Below, piece by piece: positions 8,386 to 17,194 of a DNA stretch of 64,000 nucleotides (within the stretch, counting starts at the first letter, position 1; each line of letters begins with the position of its first letter). Position numbers and translations under genes: made by a program. The notes beneath the pieces were generated by a model, which was not told the origin of the DNA, made no database searches, and saw only the letters and a program-made list of their open reading frames with translations. Source of the DNA: Candidatus Burkholderia verschuerenii (GTDB taxonomy: Bacteria > Pseudomonadota > Gammaproteobacteria > Burkholderiales > Burkholderiaceae); assembly GCF_001189365.1 (NCBI RefSeq), contig NZ_LFJJ01000004.1, forward strand, positions 1-64,000, written 5' to 3'.

Positions 8386-8913
8386 ATGCATATTCTGCAA
8401 AACGGCATTTTCCTCAGCCTGGTCATCGGCGGCGTGGCGGGCTGGCTCGCCGGGCTCATCATGAACGGCGCAGGCTTCGGCGTGCTGGTCGACATTCTCG
8501 TCGGCATCGTCGGCGGCGTGGTCGGCAACTGGCTGTTCGACATGATCCACTTCTCGTTCGGCGGCGGCATCTTCGGTTCGCTGCTTACCGCCGTCATCGG
8601 CGCAGTCGTGCTGATCTTCATTATCCGGCTGATTCGCCGCGGATTACACCGCGTCACGCGTCATCCAGACGACGAGGCCGTCGTGCGACGGCCTCTTTTC
8701 CCGCGTTCAATTCCCTCTTCGCGTCACGCCTTCGAACGGCGGCGCGTCATCTTCCACAGCGCGCCCAGCGCGATCGGCACCACGGCCGCGCCGATCCCCA
8801 CCAGCACGATCACGTTCAGATATTGCTTGATGAACGGAATGTTGCCGAAGAAGTATCCGAGCAGCACCAGCAGCAATACCCAGATCAGCGCGCCCAGAAT
8901 ATTGAAGGTCTGA
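8386..8913 (+). CDS. GlsB/YeaQ/YmgE-type stress membrane protein with a lost stop codon
   Basis: Residues 1-86 are a complete GlsB/YeaQ/YmgE protein: three glycine-rich membrane helices (GGVAGWLAGLIM, GIVGGVVGNWLF, AVIGAVVLIFIIRLIRR). Such proteins normally end at this point at about 80-90 aa. Here the codon after Gly86 is TTA (8644-8646). Translation would run on for 89 more residues, through a perfect terminator hairpin (8674-8699) and antisense to the dedA-like gene, to the stop at 8911-8913. The tail has no domain character. The likely history is TAA or TGA changed to TTA. Transcription probably ends before the new stop, giving a non-stop mRNA. Confidence 0.75.
   Translation: MHILQNGIFLSLVIGGVAGWLAGLIMNGAGFGVLVDILVGIVGGVVGNWLFDMIHFSFGGGIFGSLLTAVIGAVVLIFIIRLIRRGLHRVTRHPDDEAVVRRPLFPRSIPSSRHAFERRRVIFHSAPSAIGTTAAPIPTSTITFRYCLMNGMLPKKYPSSTSSNTQISAPRILKV
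8674..8699 (+). terminator. Intrinsic terminator inside the extended reading frame
   Basis: GAGGCCGTCG (8674-8683) pairs with CGACGGCCTC (8686-8695), followed by TTTT. It lies where the 3' untranslated region of the GlsB-type gene would be if that gene ended at 8643-8646. Confidence 0.9.
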
Positions 8914-9383
8914 AAGCGGCCGTGATTCATCGCCGATGCACCCGCGACGAACGGCGCGAACGTGCGCACCACCGGCACGAAACGCGCGATCACGATGGTC
9001 TTGCCGCCGTGGCGTTCGTAGAAGTTATGCGTCTTCTGCAGCGCGGCGCGATCCAGAAAGCGCTCGAGCACGGGAATATTGGTGTCGAATACCTTCGGCC
9101 CGATTTTGCGGCCGATCCAGTAATTCACCGTATTGCCGACCACCGCCGCAACCAGCAGCAGCACGATCAGCGCACCGAGATCCATCTCATGACTGGCCGC
9201 GAACGCGCCGCCGATAAATAGCAGCGAATCGCCCGGCAAAAACGGCAGCACGACCAGTCCGGTTTCGCAGAACACGATCAGGAACAGGACCGCGTAGACC
9301 CATGCGCCGTAGTTCTGAATGAATACACCGAGCGACTTGTCGATGTGAAGAATGAGTCCCAGAAATTGCAGCAACGTGTCCAA
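8724..9383 (-). CDS. DedA family inner-membrane protein
   Basis: This 219-aa polytopic membrane protein of the DedA/SNARE-associated (VTT) superfamily is linked in known members to flipping of undecaprenyl phosphate or phospholipids and to envelope homeostasis. The family features are present: FCETGLVVLPFLPGDSLLF near residue 40, a glycine-rich re-entrant part (YWIGRKIGPKVF), and the signature ARFVPVVRTFAPFVAGASAM near 138, with acidic and arginine residues in membrane-proximal positions. The C-terminal helix ends in a basic tail (KMTRRRSKA). The product is of normal length. The gene is transcribed away from mutL. Confidence 0.9.
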   Translation of the reverse strand: MDTLLQFLGLILHIDKSLGVFIQNYGAWVYAVLFLIVFCETGLVVLPFLPGDSLLFIGGAFAASHEMDLGALIVLLLVAAVVGNTVNYWIGRKIGPKVFDTNIPVLERFLDRAALQKTHNFYERHGGKTIVIARFVPVVRTFAPFVAGASAMNHGRFQTFNILGALIWVLLLVLLGYFFGNIPFIKQYLNVIVLVGIGAAVVPIALGALWKMTRRRSKA

Positions 9384-9565
9384 AAGCTTTCCTCGAAGAA
9401 TTAGGCCGGCCTTTCAGCAAACGGAATTGCCTTCGGCAAATAAAAAAGAGTCGCGCCATGATACCGAACCGACGCGTCGCGACGGTTAAAAACGGCGCAT
9501 CCTGACGTCATCGTGCGGCGGGTTGGCGGACCAGTCGGCGCGACCGTCGCCCGGACGCGAATCGC

Positions 9566-9571
9566 TATAAT
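9566..9571 (+). promoter_or_regulatory. -10 element TATAAT directly before mutL
   Basis: A perfect TATAAT inside CGCTATAAT ends 6 bases before the ATG at 9578. Transcription would start about at the A of that ATG, so the message would be leaderless or nearly so. No good -35 is visible. The same CGCTATAAT context precedes miaB at 37532. Confidence 0.55.
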
Positions 9572-9577
9572 TTCGAT

Positions 9578-11545
9578 ATGGCCGATCTCAACGAACCCAC
9601 TGCCGGCGTGACCCGCGCTGACGCGACAGCCCCTTCGACAGCCGATTTCGTGCGCCGTTCGCGCGCCATCGCGCAACTGCCCGATCAGCTGATCAGCCAG
9701 ATCGCGGCGGGCGAAGTGGTCGAACGGCCGGCGTCGGTCGTCAAGGAACTGCTGGAAAACGCGCTCGATGCGGGCGCGAAGACGCTGCGCATCACGCTGG
9801 ACGAAGGCGGCGTGATGCGCATCGTGATCGCCGACGACGGCTGCGGCATTCCGCCGAACGAACTGCCGCTCGCGCTGCTGCGTCACGCGACCAGCAAAAT
9901 CCGCTCGCTCGCCGATCTCGAAGCCGTCGCCACGCTCGGATTTCGCGGCGAGGCGATCGCGTCGATCGCGTCGGTCGCCGAGTTGTTCATCACGAGCCGC
10001 ACCGACAACTGCCCGCACGCGACGCGCATCGACGCGCAGACCGGCGCGATCTCGCCCGCCGCCGGCACCGTCGGCACGACGATGGAAGTGCGCGAGCTGT
10101 ACTTCAACACGCCCGCGCGCCGTAAATTCCTGAAGAGCGAGCAGACCGAACTCGGCCATTGTCTCGACGTGATCCGCCGCACGGCGCTGGCGCGCCCGGA
10201 CGTCGCGATTTCGGTGATGCACAACGGCAAGGCCGTCGAACACTGGAACGCGACCGATCCGCAAACACGCGTCGCGAAGATTCTCGGCGAGGTGTTCGAG
10301 ACTTCGCATCTGCCGCTCGACGAACGTGCTGGGCCGCTCGCCGTATATGGCTGCGCCGGTCTGCCGACCGCGAGCCGCGGCCGCGCCGATCAGCAGTATT
10401 TCTTCGTGAACGGCCGTTTCGTGCGCGACAAGTTGCTTACGCACGCCGTGCGCGCCGCGTACGAGGACGTGCTGCACGGCAATCGCTATCCCGCGTATGT
10501 GCTGTTTCTGGATCTGCCGCCCGAATCCGTCGATGTGAACGTGCATCCGTCGAAAATCGAAGTGCGTTTTCGCGATTCGCGCTCCATTCACCAGTATGTG
10601 TTTCATGCGGTGCAGCGGGCGTTGGCGCGGCATGCGGGGGCATCGCCGGAAACGACTTCTGGCCGACACGCGGCGCAATTGCAGCCGACCGGCGCAAGCT
10701 CGTTCAGCGCCAAGCCGTTCGCCGGCACGCCGGACGCGTTGCAGCTAAAGAGCGAAAACGGCACGAACTGGATGCGCCAGTCGCGCATGACGCAAGGCAC
10801 GCTGCCCGTCGCGCAGCCGCTCGCCCTCTACGACGCCCTGTTCGGCCGCAAGGACACCGGCGCGGGCACGCCGAACGCGACGACGCATCTCGACGACCCG
10901 GCCATGGCGATCGCGGAACAGCCCGCGCCCGCATACAACGCGCCGCTCGAGCACGCCGACGAGCAGCCGCTGGGCTTTGCCATCGGGCAGATTCACGGCA
11001 TTTACGTGCTCGCGCAGAACGCCCGCGGACTGGTGCTCGTCGATATGCACGCCGCGCACGAACGCATTCTCTACGAGCAGTTCAAGCACGCGCTCGCCGA
11101 TCGCGCGATCGCCGTGCAGCCGCTGCTGATTCCCGTGTCGATGACGGCGGAACCGGTGGAAATCGGTATCGTCGAGGAAGAGCGCGCCACGCTCGATGCG
11201 CTCGGTTTCGATCTCGCGGTGCTGTCGCCGACGTCGATCGCGATCCGCGCCGTGCCCGCGCTGCTGAAGGACGCCGATCTGCAATCGCTCGCGCGCGCCG
11301 TGCTCGCCGATCTTCAGGCCTATGGCGGCTCGCGCGTGCTGACCGAGCGTCAACACGAACTGCTCGGCACGCTCGCCTGCCACAACGCGGTGCGCGCGAA
11401 CCGGCGTCTCACGCTCGACGAAATGAACGCGCTGCTGCGTCAGATGGAGGCGACCGAACGCGCCGACCAGTGCAATCACGGCCGCCCGACCTGGTTCCAG
11501 CTCACGCTCGCGGACCTCGACCGGCTTTTCATGCGCGGACAATGA
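9578..11545 (+). CDS. mutL: DNA mismatch repair protein MutL
   Basis: This 655-aa GHKL ATPase couples MutS mismatch recognition to excision. The N-terminal ATPase motifs are intact: [25 protein letters not shown] and [12 protein letters not shown]. After a variable linker (about 350-460) comes the dimerisation domain with [12 protein letters not shown], which fits the D-x-H-A-x2-E-x4-E endonuclease motif, together with ACHNAVRA and NHGRPTW. Nicking activity is therefore expected, as usual in bacteria without MutH. The N-terminus has about 28 residues before [16 protein letters not shown]. The stop overlaps the miaA start (ATGA). Confidence 0.98.
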   Translation: MADLNEPTAGVTRADATAPSTADFVRRSRAIAQLPDQLISQIAAGEVVERPASVVKELLENALDAGAKTLRITLDEGGVMRIVIADDGCGIPPNELPLALLRHATSKIRSLADLEAVATLGFRGEAIASIASVAELFITSRTDNCPHATRIDAQTGAISPAAGTVGTTMEVRELYFNTPARRKFLKSEQTELGHCLDVIRRTALARPDVAISVMHNGKAVEHWNATDPQTRVAKILGEVFETSHLPLDERAGPLAVYGCAGLPTASRGRADQQYFFVNGRFVRDKLLTHAVRAAYEDVLHGNRYPAYVLFLDLPPESVDVNVHPSKIEVRFRDSRSIHQYVFHAVQRALARHAGASPETTSGRHAAQLQPTGASSFSAKPFAGTPDALQLKSENGTNWMRQSRMTQGTLPVAQPLALYDALFGRKDTGAGTPNATTHLDDPAMAIAEQPAPAYNAPLEHADEQPLGFAIGQIHGIYVLAQNARGLVLVDMHAAHERILYEQFKHALADRAIAVQPLLIPVSMTAEPVEIGIVEEERATLDALGFDLAVLSPTSIAIRAVPALLKDADLQSLARAVLADLQAYGGSRVLTERQHELLGTLACHNAVRANRRLTLDEMNALLRQMEATERADQCNHGRPTWFQLTLADLDRLFMRGQ

Positions 11546-12522
11546 GTCAGCCGATGCTTCAGGTGGCGTGTTTGCTTGGCCCGACGGCATCGGGCAAGAC
11601 GGCGGCCGCGCTGGCGTTCGCGGCGCGGCATCCGGTGGAGATCGTCAGCGTCGATTCGGCGCTGGTCTATCGCGAGATGGATATCGGCACGGCCAAGCCG
11701 AGCGCGGAAGAGCGCGCGGCGGCGCCGCATCATCTGATCGATGTCATCGATCCCGCGCAGTCGTATTCCGCCGCGCAATTTCGCGCCGATGCGCTGCGTC
11801 TGGTCGGCGAAATCGTCGCGCGCGGCAACGTGCCCTTGCTGGTCGGCGGCACGATGCTCTACTACAAGGCGCTGACGCAAGGCCTCAACGATCTCCCGAC
11901 CGCCGATGCCGGCATCCGCGCGACGCTCGACGCCGACGCCGACGCCGCCCGCGATGGCTGGCCGGCGCTGCACGCACGGCTCGCATCGGTCGATCCGGCG
12001 ACGGCCGCGCGGCTCGCGCCGAACGATTCGCAGCGGATTCAGCGCGCGCTCGAAATCTTCCTGCTGACCGGCCAGCCGATGTCGGCGCTGCTCGCCGCGC
12101 CGCGCGTCGCGTCTCCCGACGATGCGCCCTATCGCTTCGTGCCGATCGCGCTGGAACCGTCCGATCGGTCGGTGCTGCACGCGCGCATCGCGGCGCGCTT
12201 CGACGCGATGCTGGCGAACGGCTTCATCGACGAAGTGAAACGCCTACGCGCGCGCGGCGACCTCGATCTGTCGATGCCTTCGATGCGCTGCGTGGGCTAT
12301 CGGCAAGCGTGGGAATATCTGGACGGCGCGTACCGCTACGACGAGATGCGCGACAAAGGCGTGTTCGCGACGCGGCAGTTGTGCAAGCGGCAATTGACGT
12401 GGTTGAGGGCGATGCCGGAGCGGGTGGTGGTGAATTGTTGCGCGGAGGAGGCGACGGAGCGGGTGGTGGGGGCGATGACTTCGCTGCTGACTTTAACTCG
12501 GAAACCAGCAGCAGTAATATAA
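11542..12522 (+). CDS. miaA: tRNA dimethylallyltransferase
   Basis: This enzyme transfers dimethylallyl from DMAPP to A37 of tRNAs that read UNN codons. The P-loop GPTASGKT is at residues 13-20. The substrate motifs [20 protein letters not shown] and [11 protein letters not shown] follow, then [10 protein letters not shown] and the C-terminal [11 protein letters not shown] with [14 protein letters not shown]. Length (326 aa) is normal. The start overlaps the mutL stop by ATGA, so the two are translationally coupled. MiaB, which modifies the same base, is encoded at 37667. Confidence 0.98.
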   Translation: MSQPMLQVACLLGPTASGKTAAALAFAARHPVEIVSVDSALVYREMDIGTAKPSAEERAAAPHHLIDVIDPAQSYSAAQFRADALRLVGEIVARGNVPLLVGGTMLYYKALTQGLNDLPTADAGIRATLDADADAARDGWPALHARLASVDPATAARLAPNDSQRIQRALEIFLLTGQPMSALLAAPRVASPDDAPYRFVPIALEPSDRSVLHARIAARFDAMLANGFIDEVKRLRARGDLDLSMPSMRCVGYRQAWEYLDGAYRYDEMRDKGVFATRQLCKRQLTWLRAMPERVVVNCCAEEATERVVGAMTSLLTLTRKPAAVI

Positions 12523-12563
12523 AGAATAATTTCAATTTTTAGCCATTTCTGATTCTATTTTTT

Positions 12564-12884
12564 ATGCCGCGTCGCTCGACCGCTGCTGACATGCTTCCCT
12601 CGCCCGCGTCCCGCGCGCTCGGCGCGCTCGGCGAAAATTTGCGTCTCGCCCGTAAGCGTCGGCGTGAAACGCTCGCCGACTTCGCGGAACGCATGCAGGT
12701 GTCCGTGCCGACGCTGCAGAAGATGGAGAAAGGCGATCCGACCGTGTCTATCGGCGTTTACGCGTCGGCGCTCTGGCTGATCGGCAGGGTTCAGTTTCTT
12801 GCGAGCATCGCCGATCCCGCGACTGACGAGACCGCGTTGATGCTGGAGTTGCACAATCTCTCCGGCAAGAAGAGCGGCAAATGA
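12564..12884 (+). CDS. HipB-like antitoxin, HTH/XRE type
   Basis: This 106-aa DNA-binding protein has a Cro/C1-type helix-turn-helix at about residues 22-70 (LGENLRLARKRRRETLADFAERM...VSVPTLQKMEKGDPTVSIG). It overlaps the hipA-like gene by ATGA (12881-12884), which is the standard hipBA arrangement in which HipB represses the operon and neutralises HipA. The region in front (12515-12563) is unusually AT-rich compared with its surroundings and likely carries the promoter and operators. ATG 12591 is an alternative start. The antitoxin frame is intact, while its partner is broken. Confidence 0.85.
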   Translation: MPRRSTAADMLPSPASRALGALGENLRLARKRRRETLADFAERMQVSVPTLQKMEKGDPTVSIGVYASALWLIGRVQFLASIADPATDETALMLELHNLSGKKSGK

Positions 12885-14342
12885 GCGACGAACTCCATGT
12901 CTGGTTTTACATGCCCGATGCGCTCGCTCCGCGCCTGTGTGGCACGCTTCGCCTGATCGGCGGACGCCGCTGTCTCTTCTCCTATGCGCGAAGCTGGCTC
13001 GACGACCGACAGGCAATCGAGCTATCGCCGGATCTTCCACTCCGTCCGGGCGAATTCGAGCCCGAGCAGGGACAGGAGCTTCATCCCATCTTCGACGATG
13101 CCGGACCGGACCGCTGGGGACGCCGCGTCATCGATGTCGCGTTCCGCCCCGTGCGCCGCTCGCCGATCGACTATCTCGCGCTCGCTGGCGAAGACCGCAT
13201 CGGCGCGCTCGGGTTTTCGTGGTCCTCCGAGCGCTATGAGACGCCCGCCGATCAGGCGTTTCACGCAGCCGATCTCGACGCGTTGGCCAAGGCGGCCCAT
13301 ACCATCGAAGTGCACGATCCGATCGACGAACGTCTGCGCCGTCTGCTTCAACCCGGTCGCAGCGTCGGCGGCGCTCGGCCCAAGGCGATCATTCAGGACG
13401 AAGGGCGGATACTGGATTGCGAAGTTTCCCGCCGAGGGCGATGCCATCGATGTCAGCACGGTGGAGTACGCCTCGCTGCACCTCGCGCAGATATGCGGAA
13501 TCGACGTGCCCGACTCGCGACTCGTCTCGATTCGCGGCAGAAACATGCTTCTCGTCGAGCGCTTCGATCGCACGCATTCGGGCCATCGACGACATCTCGC
13601 CAGCGGCAGAACGATGCTGATCGCCGAAAGCATCGACGTGGCCGCGGCAGCGTACGCGGATCTCGCGGAAATCGCGCGGCGCTACTCTGTACAGCCGCGA
13701 GAAGACAGCCGGCAGTTGTTTCGGCGGATGATCTTCAACATCCTGATGGAGAACACCGACGATCACGAGAAAAATCACGCCTTCCTCAACCACGACGGCA
13801 AATGGAAGCTGTCGCCCGCTTACGATCTTCAGCCTCAGATTCAGGGCATCGGCTATCAGCAATTGATCCTCGGCGTGCAAGCGCATGAACCGTCGATCGC
13901 CAACGCGTTATCGGAGGCGGGCCGCTTCATGTTGACGAGCAGCGAGGCGAATGCCGAAGTGGAACGGCTCATCGAAGTTCTGTCGCACTGGCCGAAAGCG
14001 TTCCGCGCGGCGGGCGTCAGCGAGCGTGACATCGAAACATGCCAGCGCTTCGTGCTGGTCGAACGGGAGCGTGACACGACATACGGAACGATGCCGGAAT
14101 CGTCGATCGCACCGGACATGGCCGATGGGTACTACACCGGCGACGTCATTGCATTGCGAGCCAACACGGTGTTTCAGGATGCAGGCAACGGCGTAGTGAT
14201 CGCTCACCCGCGTGCGGGCTTGAATCTGCCCGACGACGTCAAGATTGGAGCGAATTTGAACATCGCTTACAAGGACGGGCAATTGGTCACGATGCGTTCC
14301 GGCCGTAAGTCGCAGACCAAGACAAAACCAAAGTCACACTGA
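12881..14342 (+). pseudogene. HipA-like serine/threonine kinase toxin, frameshifted, with an extra C-terminal domain
   Basis: The frame from 12881 encodes the N-terminal HipA domain (residues 1 to about 110) and the phosphate loop SVGGARPKA. The GGG at 13403-13405 then shifts the frame: QDEG should run on to GYWIAKFPAEGD, which continues one frame over to 14342. That part keeps the catalytic core (LLVERFDR, ENTDDHEKNHAF, LSPAYDLQPQ). One extra G explains the break. After the kinase fold (about to 14080) comes a 60-residue tail (GYYTGDVIALRANTVFQ...IAYKDGQL) that is not part of HipA and resembles the KfrB-type small beta domain. The toxin is probably inactive as encoded. Confidence 0.87.
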
Positions 14343-14358
14343 TCCGCCCCAAAAAGCA

Positions 14359-14385
14359 AAAACCCCCGCCATCCGCGAGGGTTTT
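14359..14385. terminator. Bidirectional terminator between hipA remnant and purM
   Basis: AAAACCC (14359-14365) and GGGTTTT (14379-14385) flank a GC-rich loop. A and T runs on both sides allow it to end both convergent genes. Confidence 0.7.
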
Positions 14386-14410
14386 CGCTCATCGGCCGCT
14401 ACAACCAGCC

Positions 14411-15466
14411 TCAAACCACCACCGTCTGCGCCTCTCCTGCCTGACTCTCGCGCACGACGCCAATCTGCCAGACCTGCTCGCCGGCCGCGGACAGCAAGCC
14501 CGTCGCCGCCTGCGCATCTTCGGCCGCGACGATCACCGCCATCCCGATGCCGCAATTGAACACGCGATGCATTTCCGCATCCGCGACGCCGCCGTGCTTC
14601 TGCAGCCACGCGAACAGCGGCGGCAGCGGCCACGCGCGATGATCCAGTTCCGCTGTCAGCCCTTCGCGCAGCACGCGCGGAATGTTCTCGACCAGCCCGC
14701 CGCCTGTGATGTGCGCCATGCCCTTCACCGTCACGGTCTGCATCGCCGACAGCAGCGGCTTCACGTAGATGCGCGTGGGCGCCATCAGCGCGTCCGCGAG
14801 CGAGCGGCCGTCGAAGTCCGCGTCGAGATCGGGATTCGCGCGCTCGATGATCTTGCGCACCAGCGAATACCCGTTCGAATGAATGCCGCTCGATGCCAGT
14901 CCGAGCACGACGTCGCCCGGCTTGATGGTCGAACCGTCGATGATCTTGCTCTTTTCCACCGCGCCGACCGCGAAGCCCGCGAGATCGTACTCGCCGTCCG
15001 GATACATGCCCGGCATTTCCGCCGTCTCGCCGCCGATCAGCGCGCAACCGGCCAGTTCGCAACCCGTCGCAATGCCCTTCACCACGTCCGCCGCCGTGTC
15101 GACGTCCAGCTTGCCGCAGGCGAAATAGTCGAGGAAGAACAACGGTTCCGCGCCCTGCACCAGAATGTCGTTGACGCTCATCGCGACCAGATCCTGGCCG
15201 ACCGTGTCGTGACGGTTCAGCGTGAACGCGAGGCGCAGCTTGGTGCCGACGCCGTCCGTGCCGGACACGAGCACCGGCTCCTTGTACTTCTTCGGCACCT
15301 CGAACAGCGCGCCGAAGCCGCCGATGCCGCCCAGCACGCCATCCCGCAAGGTCTTTTTGGCAAACGGCTTGATGCGATCGACGAGCGCGTCACCCGCGTC
15401 GATGTCCACGCCCGCGTCGCGATACGACAAACCTTGGGCGTTGGAGGCGTTTTTCGGCTGATTCAT
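14411..15466 (-). CDS. purM: Phosphoribosylformylglycinamidine cyclo-ligase (AIR synthetase)
   Basis: This enzyme closes the imidazole ring of FGAM to give AIR, the fifth step of purine synthesis. Family motifs are clear: [76 protein letters not shown] and [14 protein letters not shown]. At 351 aa it has the usual length. The ATG at 15466 ([12 protein letters not shown]) is chosen because the upstream extension of the frame lacks family sequence. A 19-bp inverted repeat lies 21 bp upstream. It is divergent from hda. Confidence 0.98.
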   Translation of the reverse strand: MNQPKNASNAQGLSYRDAGVDIDAGDALVDRIKPFAKKTLRDGVLGGIGGFGALFEVPKKYKEPVLVSGTDGVGTKLRLAFTLNRHDTVGQDLVAMSVNDILVQGAEPLFFLDYFACGKLDVDTAADVVKGIATGCELAGCALIGGETAEMPGMYPDGEYDLAGFAVGAVEKSKIIDGSTIKPGDVVLGLASSGIHSNGYSLVRKIIERANPDLDADFDGRSLADALMAPTRIYVKPLLSAMQTVTVKGMAHITGGGLVENIPRVLREGLTAELDHRAWPLPPLFAWLQKHGGVADAEMHRVFNCGIGMAVIVAAEDAQAATGLLSAAGEQVWQIGVVRESQAGEAQTVVV

Positions 15467-15486
15467 GGGGGGAGTGCGAGAAGGTC

Positions 15487-15505
15487 GGTAAAATGTGATT
15501 TTACC
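15487..15505 (-). promoter_or_regulatory. Inverted repeat over the purM promoter region
   Basis: GGTAAAAT-GTG-ATTTTACC is a perfect 8-bp inverted repeat with a 3-nt centre, 21 bp before the purM ATG. Position suggests a promoter or operator; the binding factor is unknown. Confidence 0.45.
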
Positions 15506-15701
15506 CGATGACAGCCGGCCGGCTGCGTTCCCGCGATTCGCAAAATCGTCGAAAGCGCTTTTTTCGAGATCGGATGCGATCCGAAAAATGCCGTCGACGC
15601 CGATGCATGCGCCCGCCGGACGCCGCCCGGCGCGTGTTCGCGCGGCCAAACCGCCTGTTTTCGAGAAACACCCGACGTAACGCTTCGACGACATCTTTCC
15701 C

Positions 15702-16496
15702 GTGCAACGCCAACTGACGCTCGATCTCGGCACGCCGCCGCCCGCCACCTTCGACAATTTCTTCGCCACAGGCAATCACGAGCTCGTGACGCGCCTGCGC
15801 GAACTCGAAGGCGCGCTCGCGGCCGGCCCGCTCGCGGATCGCACGTTCTACGTGTGGGGCGAACCGGGCAGCGGGCGCAGTCATCTGCTGCATGCGCTGG
15901 TCCACGAATCGCACGGCGCGGCGCGGTTTCTGAGTCCGCAGAGCGCGCTGAATGCGTTCGGTTTCGATCCGCGCGTGACGCTGTATGCCGTCGACGACTG
16001 CGATCGCCTGTCCGCCGCGCAGCAGATCGCGCTGTTTAATCTCTTCAACGAAGTGCGCGCGACGCCCGCCGCCGCGCTGGTCGCCGCCGGCAATGCCGCG
16101 CCCATCGCGCTGGACGTGCGCGACGATCTGCGCACGCGGCTCGGCTGGGGACTGGTATTTCATCTGCAGCCGCTCACCGACGAATCGAAAGCCGCCGTGC
16201 TCAGGCACGCCGCGCACGAACGCGGCCTCGTGCTCGCCGACGACGTGCCGGACTATCTGCTGCGGCGCTATCGCCGCGACATGCCGAGCCTGATGGCGCT
16301 GCTCGACGAACTCGACCGCTTCTCGCTCGAAACCAAACGCGCGGTGAACACGAATCTGATCCGCGACGTACTCCAGACGCGCAGCCTGCCGTTTCCCGAC
16401 GATCCCTACGCATCGCCGAACGATCTTTCCGGCGATCTGCTGACTCCCGGCAGCGGCTTTATTCCATCGGATAACGATCCGACCCGCTTCAAGTAA
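15702..16496 (+). CDS. hda: DnaA regulatory inactivator Hda
   Basis: This 264-aa AAA+ protein, together with the DNA clamp, promotes hydrolysis of DnaA-bound ATP and so prevents re-initiation. The N-terminal QRQLTLDL is the clamp-binding motif. Walker A is degenerate but recognisable ([11 protein letters not shown], about 51-61), Walker B is YAVDDCDRL, and sensor and arginine-finger regions follow ([34 protein letters not shown]). The start is GTG at 15702. The gene is followed 11 bp later by the HAD gene. The C-terminal tail after 230 is Pro/Asp-rich. Confidence 0.93.
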   Translation: MQRQLTLDLGTPPPATFDNFFATGNHELVTRLRELEGALAAGPLADRTFYVWGEPGSGRSHLLHALVHESHGAARFLSPQSALNAFGFDPRVTLYAVDDCDRLSAAQQIALFNLFNEVRATPAAALVAAGNAAPIALDVRDDLRTRLGWGLVFHLQPLTDESKAAVLRHAAHERGLVLADDVPDYLLRRYRRDMPSLMALLDELDRFSLETKRAVNTNLIRDVLQTRSLPFPDDPYASPNDLSGDLLTPGSGFIPSDNDPTRFK

Positions 16497-16507
16497 AATG
16501 CGCTCCC

Positions 16508-17194
16508 ATGAACCTCGCCCTCTTTGATCTCGACCACACGCTCATCCCGACCGACAGCGACCACGAATGGGGTCGCTTCATGGTCAAGCTCGGCATCGTC
16601 GACGCGGATAGTTTCGCGCGCCAGAACGATGCCTTCTACGCCGACTACAAGGCGGGCGTGCTCGACATCAACGCGTATCTGCACGCCATGCTCGCGCCGC
16701 TGGCCCGATATTCGCGCGAACAACTGACGGACTGGCACGCGCAATACATGCGGGAGGTGATCAATCAGCGCATCGTGCCGGCGGCCGTTACGCTGGTGCG
16801 CGAGCATCAGGACAACGGCGATCTGTGCTGCCTCGTCACCGCGACCAATGCGTTCATCACCGCGCCGATCGCGGAAGCTTTCGGCATCGAGACGCTGATC
16901 GCGTGCGAGGTGGAAACCGTCGGCAACGAGCCGATGGGCGCGCTGACCGGCCGCCCGATGGGCACGCCGAGTTATCGCGAAGGCAAGATCGTGCGTGTGG
17001 AGCAATGGCTCGCGTCGCTCGGCAAGAGCATCAACGATTACAAGCACAGCTATTTCTACAGCGATTCCCATAACGACATTCCGCTGCTCGAGCGCGTGAC
17101 CGATCCCGTCGCGACCAATCCCGACGACACGCTGCGCGCGCATGCGCAAGCCAAAGGTTGGCGCATTCTGAATCTTTTCGACACTCGTGATTAA
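16508..17194 (+). CDS. HAD-IB family phosphatase (SerB-like)
   Basis: This 228-aa haloacid-dehalogenase phosphatase has motif I FDLDHT (nucleophile Asp7, general acid Asp9), motif II LVTATNAFIT, and motifs III/IV GKIVRVEQWL and YSDSHNDIPLLE. A helical cap lies between motifs I and II, as in the PSPase-like subfamily. The true substrate is not readable; related proteins have been assigned to phosphoserine, phosphoethanolamine or histidinol phosphate. It overlaps pcnB by 8 bp, so the hda-HAD-pcnB genes are likely one transcript. Confidence 0.9.
   Translation: MNLALFDLDHTLIPTDSDHEWGRFMVKLGIVDADSFARQNDAFYADYKAGVLDINAYLHAMLAPLARYSREQLTDWHAQYMREVINQRIVPAAVTLVREHQDNGDLCCLVTATNAFITAPIAEAFGIETLIACEVETVGNEPMGALTGRPMGTPSYREGKIVRVEQWLASLGKSINDYKHSYFYSDSHNDIPLLERVTDPVATNPDDTLRAHAQAKGWRILNLFDTRD

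Noticed and set aside
15570-15584. TCGGAT-GCG-ATCCGA hairpin flanked by T and A runs, looked like a terminator
   Set aside because: The T run is on the wrong side for either strand, and the site lies between divergent genes where no transcript should end.
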